Below, piece after piece: positions 23,627 through 29,349 of a stretch of DNA of 29,349 bases; the first letter of the stretch is position 1, and each line of letters begins with the position of its first letter. The stretch spans positions 1 to 29,349 of the forward strand of contig QMZV01000004.1 in NCBI GenBank assembly GCA_003663355.1, read 5' to 3'. The notes under the pieces are model-generated. The model had not been told where the DNA came from. It did not search any database and saw only the letters and a program-made list of their open reading frames with translations. This stretch comes from Candidatus Aenigmatarchaeota archaeon. Lineage in GTDB: Archaea; Aenigmatarchaeota; Aenigmatarchaeia; QMZS01. Both the position numbers and the translations under genes were made by a program.

Positions 23627-24718
23627 TTATTTTGAAATCTCCTTAAACTTTTTCTCAATCTTTTTTCTTCTTCTATAGATGTCTATTTCATAGGCAATTC
23701 TTTTTATTGGATTCTTTGGTTTCTTCATTTTCTTCTCAAGTTCTAAAAGTCTCTCTGTTATTTTATCTAAATCTTCCTCCTCCAAAGCCTCCACTCTTTC
23801 TTTTATTTTTGCTTGTTGTTGTTTTCTTTTTTCTATTTTCTCAAGTTTTTTTTCTTTTATTTTTGCTTGTTTTCTCTTTTCTATTTTCTCAAGTTTTTTT
23901 TCAGGTTTTTCAACTCTAGCAATCTTCTCTTTAATTAAAGGAATTTGTCTGTTAACATCTCTTATAAGTTCTCCAAATTTATCTATTCTTATATGGTAAG
24001 TATCTTCTCCTATTATTCCTTTTTCAAAGTAATCCTTCTGCGTTCTTGCAATTAACTCCTTCAAAATAACTTTTCTTAATTCTAATAACTCCAATTTTTT
24101 CTTCAATCTATAAACCTTTATTCTGTTATGTGTGACTACAAGAGTTATCAAAATTATAGCAATTGCTGCAATTATTTTCTTAAAATTTTCTCTAAGGAAA
24201 TTTTCAAAGGTTTTTGACATTGCTTCATAGAAAGCTGCTATTCTTGCTGCCTTTGATTCTAATTCAGATAGTTTTGCATAAGTTTTCTCTATCAATATTT
24301 CACACTGTTCATATCTTTCATCTTCAAATTCTCTAACCGCATCTTTATAAATCACCTCAGCCTCACTTGTGTTAACATCACTATCTTTTATCCTCAATTT
24401 CAATGCATTTAGTTCATCCATCAGAAGAAAAGCCTTCTCTTTTATGTTTTTTATTTCATCTACATCATTAAAAATTTCGGAATAGTCTGGTTTTCCTCCT
24501 GCTTTTTCCAAGGCAACTTGCGCCTCATACAATTGTTTTGCTTTAAGATAAATATCGGAAACCCTTTCTGTAGATAAATTTGCCTCTTTCAATACCTTGA
24601 TTACATATTCCGCTTCACGCAAACTATTATTGGCCTCTATTGCTTCTGTGGATAAACCAAAAACAGGAATTGTTAATAGAAATAAAATTAATACCAAACC
24701 TAAAATTTTTCCTCTCAT
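23627..24718 (-). CDS. Membrane-anchored coiled-coil protein, short paralog of the giant surface protein
   Basis: 363 aa. Signal peptide (residues 1-21, hydrophobic core LGLVLILFLLTIPVFG), then an extracellular helical stalk (22-178), one membrane segment (about 180-197, IIAAIAIILITLVV), then a highly charged cytoplasmic coiled coil. The stalk and the following cytoplasmic segment align with the giant protein encoded just upstream: EIFNDVDEIKNIKEKAF matches EIFNKISEIKEKAY, and QKDYFEKGIIGEDTYHIRI matches QRECFELKKLSMDEYADTM. It lacks the Ig-like domains. The start overlaps the giant gene's stop by 4 bp (ATGA), implying translational coupling. Near 275-307 two tandem KKLEKIEKRKQ-AKIKE units occur. 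No known family; inferred partner or regulator of the giant protein. Confidence 0.85.
   Translation of the reverse strand: MRGKILGLVLILFLLTIPVFGLSTEAIEANNSLREAEYVIKVLKEANLSTERVSDIYLKAKQLYEAQVALEKAGGKPDYSEIFNDVDEIKNIKEKAFLLMDELNALKLRIKDSDVNTSEAEVIYKDAVREFEDERYEQCEILIEKTYAKLSELESKAARIAAFYEAMSKTFENFLRENFKKIIAAIAIILITLVVTHNRIKVYRLKKKLELLELRKVILKELIARTQKDYFEKGIIGEDTYHIRIDKFGELIRDVNRQIPLIKEKIARVEKPEKKLEKIEKRKQAKIKEKKLEKIEKRKQQQAKIKERVEALEEEDLDKITERLLELEKKMKKPKNPIKRIAYEIDIYRRRKKIEKKFKEISK
23800..23905 (-). repeat. Tandem coding repeat in the short paralog
   Basis: Two near-identical units encoding KKLEKIEKRKQ-(QQ)-AKIKE lie side by side; the DNA shows repeated CTATTTTCTCAAG and TTTTATTTTTGCTTG blocks. 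They are probably a slippage expansion of the coiled coil. Confidence 0.75.
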
Positions 24719-27700
24719 TTTCCAAACAACCTTTTAAATAAACTATGTTTTTTTAATTTTTTTAATCTTTCTTTCTCAAACTCATCTTTAATTTTTTTTG
24801 TGTATTTTTCTCTTCTTTCCAAGGCTTTCATTCTTTCCCTTTTCAACTTTTCCTCTTTCATAAGTTCTTTCTTTTTTCTCTTCTCTTCTTCAATCATTTT
24901 CTTTTGTTTCTCCTGTTCCTCCTTTCTTTTCTGCTCTTCTAATTCTTTCTGTTTTCTTTTTTCTTTCAATTCCTCCAATCTTTTTTTCCTAATTTCTCTT
25001 CTTTTCTCAATCCATTTTCTGAATTTGTCTTTAAATGAAACTCCTTTTCTCTTTTCTTTTCTTAATTTCTCAAGTTTTTCCTTTTCTTTTATCTTCCTAA
25101 TTTCTTCTCTTCTCTTTTGCTCTATCTTTTGTCTTATTAGTTCTTCTCTCTTTCTTTGTTCTTTTAATTCTTTTTGTTTCTGTTTTTCAATCTCTTTCTG
25201 TTTTCTTTTTTCTTTCAATTCCTCCAATCTTTTTTTCCTAATTTCTCTTCTTTTCTCTTTCCATCTTTTAAATCTTTCGGCTAGCGAATATCTCTTTTTT
25301 TCTTTTTTCTCCTTTCTTAATTTACTTCTAATCTTGTACCAAAATCTGGTTTTCTTTTCAATTTCTTTTTTTGCTTCTAATGTTGCAATTTTCTCTTGCA
25401 CTTCTGAAAGTCTTTTTGCATAACTTTTTAATCTGTTTAAATAAACCATTGTTTCTAATTTTCCTTTCTCCAGATAGGCTTCCTGCATTTCCGATATTAA
25501 TTTAAGCAATCTGTTTCTCTCTTGTTTTAATGCTTTCTCTGTACCCCTAATTTTAAATAGGTTTGCTTCCTTTGTCTCGTACGAAATTATATCCGAAACA
25601 ACCTTACTTAATCTATTTTCATAGTGCCGCATTGTATCTGCATATTCATCCATTGAAAGTTTTTTAAGTTCAAAGCATTCTCTCTGGGCTTCCTTCATTA
25701 ACCCTATTAAAACATTCTCCTCTTTCTTTAAAGTCTTTAACTTTGATTTTATTCTTGACAATTTCAGTTCAAAGAATATTCCGATAAACAATAGTATTAA
25801 AACACCTGTTAATACTCCCAACTTAAGCCAATTTGTTTTTATGAAATAACCTATTGAAAATTCTCCTTTTGTTTCTGCTGCATATACTAATTTTGCTTCC
25901 TGCACTCTTGAGAGAGCTGTTGCATAATCCCCTCTTGCAAAAGCAGCCTTTGCCAGATTCAAAAGTCTCTTTGTTTTTTCAACTTTTATTTCTCTTTCCT
26001 CTGCTTCTTTTATTAATTGTTCTATCTCTTTAATTCCGCTATTTGCTAAATACGCTTTTTCTTTTATTTCTGAAATTTTGTTAAATATTTCTTCTGTTTT
26101 TACATAATTCTTATTTTCTATTGCCTCCTCAGATTCCTTTATTAGCTTCTTTATATCCTCTGAGTAAAAGTTAAGGTTATTAAATTCTTCCAACACTTCT
26201 CTGCTTCTGTTCAAATTTCTCTCTGCTTCAAGTTTTGAAATCTCATGGATGATCAATGTCACCAATCTGTTCTCTTTTAAATCTGTGATTTTCTTTCTTG
26301 TTATATTATTTTTTGTTGTTGTCTCATTTATTGTTGCAATAATTGTGAAGTTTAAATAATATGTTCCTCTTGTAAAGTATTTCGGTGCTATAATCTGAAC
26401 TGTAAAATTATAACTTCCATTTACAGGAATAAAATCAACATGATCCGGTACCAGAGATAAATAATTAGACAAATATCCAGAAACATTTATTTTTACATTC
26501 TCCATTCTGCCATCAAAAATATTTTTTATTGTCAAAGTGAAGTTCTGCTGCTCTTTTCTCACAACTTCAAATGTCTCCTCTGTTTGCATTAGTTTTTTCT
26601 TTTGTTCTGTTGTTAATCCGATGGCTCCTGTTTCACCTCTTCCTCCACCTCCCCCAACATAAGTTGTTTCTTTTTCTACTTTTGGTTTCCCTTCTACTGG
26701 AATGCAAATTTGTTTTAAGTTCTGCTCTACAGCACAATTTGAGCAGTTTGTAATCAAATTAAAGCAATAACTTCCTGTCTCTACACTATCACTAACAGAA
26801 ATTGTAAAAAGATAGTTTTTATAATTATTTCCAGATTCGCAACTGAAAAGAGATTCTTTCTTTTCTACTGGTTTTATTACAAAGCCTGACGGCAAATTTG
26901 AAAAGAAAACAGATAAATTAACAGCGCTTTCATTTCCTATGTTCTTTATTCCTATCCATAAATCAATAGAATCCCCTGCATTCACTGTTTCTATTTTTGA
27001 ACTTCCGGAAAATTCAAAATAAGGACCGGCAGCTATTATTTTTACCTGCGGATTAAGAGTTATTGTTGTTGTATAATTTGTGTTATTTTCTGTACAATTT
27101 ATACAAGAGCAATCAACAGGAATTTCTATATCTACAGTGCCTAATTCCTCTCCTGTCGCATTTATTTCTCTTGTTTCTGTAAGTGGTGGATTTTCTAAAA
27201 GAACTTGCGAACTATTATAATAAAAACTCATATCTCTTGATGTAGTTATATCTGTTGAATTTGGTAATTCACAAGTATAATTAAAGTCCCCTGTGTTTTC
27301 AAAATTAACAATCCCAAGAGTAAAGTTCTGGTTAATTATTGCAGTGTCCGGAACTCCTGTAATATTAACTGAAATTGTATAATCAAACCAGACCTGCAAC
27401 AATCCAGTTAAATTCTGCTCGCTGGAATTTATTTCATTTCCACTTGTATCATTTGCCCAGACATAATAAGTCCAGTTTCCTTTTGTCCAGTTCTCCAATA
27501 TTACTTCATAGGTTCCGCTTCTATTTGTTCCTGAACTCAAATTCATTTCTGTTTTATTCCAATCTGTTGTATTTAGAGAATCATTCCTTCTATAATAAAG
27601 CAGAACTTTATCTATTCCCAAATTATCTGTTACTTCAGCTGAAATTGTGATATTTTCTCCTGGATCTAAATTCCCTAAACTTGTCGGAGAATGAGAAATT

Positions 27701-29349
27701 GAAGTTATATTCGGGCTCTCTGTGTCTTTCACCGACAAATTTATCTTTGTCCAGTTATTATTCAAAAGCCAGTCAAAAACTGTTATGTTTAAATAAATAT
27801 AACCTGCAGGCAAATTTGTTAAATTAAATTCTGTTCTGTTCTCTGTGAAGTTTAAATTTCTTTCCTCATCTTCTTTAACTTCATAATTTATATTCAAAGT
27901 TGCATTCTTTAATCCATCTATTCCCCAGTTCTGGGAGTTATCTCTGAATTCTAAAACACAAGTAATATTGTCTCCTTGAGTAACATTCAAAGTCCTGTTT
28001 GTTACATTCTCTTCTGTTCTGTTTTCTGTTCCATTTATTGTGCATGTTGAATTTATCAAATAAGGAGGGGTTGTATCCAAGGTTAATTTCCTTGTCTCTG
28101 AATTTGTTGTGTTTAATTTTGTCCCATTAAACAAATCTGTTACAGAAACATTCCAGTAATAAATTCCATCTGTCAGGTTTATTTCATAACTATTATTTGT
28201 TGTGTTTGTTTCATTTATCAAACTTTCAGTGTTATAAATTGTTAAATTATAGGTTAAATTGTCAGAATCTGAATCTGAACCGCTCCAGGTAAATTTAATT
28301 GTCTTGTTTGTTAAGTTTGCATTGTTTTCAGGAGAAGTTAAAGAAATCTCTGGAACAATATTCGGAATTGTGGTTTCTTTTGTTGTGTTTGTGCAATTGC
28401 TTCCTCCTGACAAATTTCCATCGCAAATTTCTATTGTTACATTTATTTTCTGGTTCGGAATTATCCAAGAATCAGTTGAAATATTTCCAGAACACTTTGC
28501 TTCTAAGTTCGTTCCATAGTTAATATCCATCACTCCGGTTTTATTGCCCTGATTATTTTCATCAAAATAATAAATCGTGCAATTTTTGAAATCTGTTTCA
28601 TTATCATAATCTGTTGCAATTGTTGAAACCAAAATTCTGTGCCCTTCATAGTTACTAACTGTTATATTACTTAAATCCGGAGGATAATTTAAAATAGTTA
28701 CATTATCTGAACAATTTTCGTCTGAGATTGCATTATATTCATCTTTGACCTGCAAGCACACACTCCAGTTCTCTCCTTTTTTTGTATTTTGATGTTGTAA
28801 AGTTCCATCAACAGTTGTTTTGTTTTTTGCTCCATTTAAATACCAGTCAAATGTTCCATTACTTATTTCATCATTTTCTGGGTCGCTTGCATTCACGATT
28901 ACATTTAAATCTGTTGTTGTATCCGGACTTGCCGGGGTTATCCAAATTGCATTAATATTTGGTTTCTGGTTTGGGATTTGGTGAGAATCTGAAGTAGACA
29001 CACTTGCACCGCCATAGTCTGTAAAGGTTATTGTCACTTTGATTACCTCTCCAACTGTAAAGTTCTGATTTGTCTCAGGAGAAATATTGTACTCACAAAG
29101 ATAATTGTTTGAATCTATCTGTGTCAGATTTCCTGCTGTTGTGTTTGAACTTTCTCCATCATCCAAATAAACAGTGCAACTCTCAATATTATCAGCATCT
29201 GCATCATAAACTGTTGCATTTGCTTTAAAAGTGTGATTTCCAAGATCAGTAAAACTTATGCTTTGATTTATTACAGGCTGTGAATTTGCAACTGTGAATG
29301 AATCACTTGTTTTTGAAATTTCAAAAGAATCAGAAGTTGTTAAGTTCCA
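24715..29349 (-). CDS. Giant cell-surface glycoprotein with Ig-like domains, membrane anchor and cytoplasmic coiled coil, 5' partial
   Basis: At least 1544 aa; the frame is open to the right edge, so the N-terminus is missing and the TTG at 29166 is internal. The extracellular part has many N-x-S/T sequons, repeated Ig/PKD-like units (NPENDEISNGTFDWYLNG-type and TFSWSGSDSDSDNLTYN-type segments) and paired Cys. It ends with NEW3-like domains (GIKNIGNESAVNLSVFF; TIKNIFDGRMENVKINVSG) around a YVGGGGGRGETG linker. A helical stalk follows, then a membrane helix (nt ~25765-25830, GVLTGVLILLFIGIFFEL). The cytoplasmic part holds two copies of a ~50-residue helical module and a long Arg/Lys/Glu coil ending SLFKRLFGK. 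The orientation (large outside, charged inside) is typical of archaeal S-layer-associated proteins; function unknown. Confidence 0.87.
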   Translation of the reverse strand, partial: WNLTTSDSFEISKTSDSFTVANSQPVINQSISFTDLGNHTFKANATVYDADADNIESCTVYLDDGESSNTTAGNLTQIDSNNYLCEYNISPETNQNFTVGEVIKVTITFTDYGGASVSTSDSHQIPNQKPNINAIWITPASPDTTTDLNVIVNASDPENDEISNGTFDWYLNGAKNKTTVDGTLQHQNTKKGENWSVCLQVKDEYNAISDENCSDNVTILNYPPDLSNITVSNYEGHRILVSTIATDYDNETDFKNCTIYYFDENNQGNKTGVMDINYGTNLEAKCSGNISTDSWIIPNQKINVTIEICDGNLSGGSNCTNTTKETTIPNIVPEISLTSPENNANLTNKTIKFTWSGSDSDSDNLTYNLTIYNTESLINETNTTNNSYEINLTDGIYYWNVSVTDLFNGTKLNTTNSETRKLTLDTTPPYLINSTCTINGTENRTEENVTNRTLNVTQGDNITCVLEFRDNSQNWGIDGLKNATLNINYEVKEDEERNLNFTENRTEFNLTNLPAGYIYLNITVFDWLLNNNWTKINLSVKDTESPNITSISHSPTSLGNLDPGENITISAEVTDNLGIDKVLLYYRRNDSLNTTDWNKTEMNLSSGTNRSGTYEVILENWTKGNWTYYVWANDTSGNEINSSEQNLTGLLQVWFDYTISVNITGVPDTAIINQNFTLGIVNFENTGDFNYTCELPNSTDITTSRDMSFYYNSSQVLLENPPLTETREINATGEELGTVDIEIPVDCSCINCTENNTNYTTTITLNPQVKIIAAGPYFEFSGSSKIETVNAGDSIDLWIGIKNIGNESAVNLSVFFSNLPSGFVIKPVEKKESLFSCESGNNYKNYLFTISVSDSVETGSYCFNLITNCSNCAVEQNLKQICIPVEGKPKVEKETTYVGGGGGRGETGAIGLTTEQKKKLMQTEETFEVVRKEQQNFTLTIKNIFDGRMENVKINVSGYLSNYLSLVPDHVDFIPVNGSYNFTVQIIAPKYFTRGTYYLNFTIIATINETTTKNNITRKKITDLKENRLVTLIIHEISKLEAERNLNRSREVLEEFNNLNFYSEDIKKLIKESEEAIENKNYVKTEEIFNKISEIKEKAYLANSGIKEIEQLIKEAEEREIKVEKTKRLLNLAKAAFARGDYATALSRVQEAKLVYAAETKGEFSIGYFIKTNWLKLGVLTGVLILLFIGIFFELKLSRIKSKLKTLKKEENVLIGLMKEAQRECFELKKLSMDEYADTMRHYENRLSKVVSDIISYETKEANLFKIRGTEKALKQERNRLLKLISEMQEAYLEKGKLETMVYLNRLKSYAKRLSEVQEKIATLEAKKEIEKKTRFWYKIRSKLRKEKKEKKRYSLAERFKRWKEKRREIRKKRLEELKEKRKQKEIEKQKQKELKEQRKREELIRQKIEQKRREEIRKIKEKEKLEKLRKEKRKGVSFKDKFRKWIEKRREIRKKRLEELKEKRKQKELEEQKRKEEQEKQKKMIEEEKRKKKELMKEEKLKRERMKALERREKYTKKIKDEFEKERLKKLKKHSLFKRLFGK
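24944..25257 (-). repeat. 65-bp exact direct repeat inside the giant gene
   Basis: Copies at 24944-25008 and 25193-25257, identical as read, spaced 249 bp (83 codons, in frame). Each encodes most of KRREIRKKRLEELKEKRKQK. Recombination between them would delete 83 codons without a frameshift. Confidence 0.9.

Noticed and set aside
24800..25423. 207-codon + strand ORF rich in Phe, Ser and Leu
   Set aside because: It is the antisense of the Lys/Glu/Arg coiled coil of the giant protein; GAA/AAA-rich codons give open Phe/Ser frames.

Overview
The window looks like part of an archaeal chromosome, most likely from an AT-rich, compact genome of DPANN type (Woesearchaeota/Pacearchaeota-like); the lineage is an inference. 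Support comes from the gene set: two HerA-type ATPases, the large subunit of replication factor C, archease, a TrmB-type regulator, a KaiC-like ATPase, a GH57 enzyme and an expansion of AAA+/DUF4143 ATPases. Start codons commonly lie about 25 bp downstream of TATA-like boxes, as expected for leaderless archaeal mRNAs. I saw no rRNA, tRNA or cas genes.

Layout. (1) 1-1805, + strand: the 3' part of a HerA-like ATPase gene whose P-loop is interrupted by an intein; the 5' end is outside the window. (2) 1870-11720: an accessory island. On the - strand it holds a truncated IS4-type transposase, a frameshifted small gene, four intact AAA_14/DUF4143 ATPase paralogs, the tail of a fifth, and an unknown 238-aa protein. 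In the middle, on the + strand, sit an AbiEi/AbiEii toxin-antitoxin pair and a TrmB-like regulator. The ATPase genes have unusually similar 3' ends. In four of five cases the tail is followed directly by a promoter containing an inverted repeat that drives the next gene. One such promoter, with the adjacent ATPase end, occurs twice as a ~101-bp near-identical copy in front of two unrelated genes. (3) 11802-16883: an alpha-glucan (glycogen-like) locus, with GT4 + GH57 leftward and a debranching-type glucosidase + GT4 rightward from a 27-bp divergent promoter. (4) 16919-22465: housekeeping genes herA, archease, rfcL, gpmI and an NAD-dependent sugar epimerase, packed with 20-27 bp divergent or slightly overlapping convergent junctions. 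(5) 22448-22836: three copies of a 23-bp palindromic repeat, the first supplying the epimerase stop codon, then the only long gene-free stretch. (6) 22837-29349: a KaiC-like ATPase converging on a two-gene surface-protein operon. That operon is a giant Asn-glycosylation-site-rich Ig-like protein (>1544 aa, running off the right edge) and a smaller paralog of its stalk, membrane and cytoplasmic parts.

The region most likely to hold an undescribed system is 2.9-11.7 kb: a head-to-tail chain of ATPase tail, dyad promoter and next gene, with signs of recombination at the tails. A second candidate is the giant/short surface-protein pair, which share a membrane-proximal helical stalk and a repeated cytoplasmic helical module.
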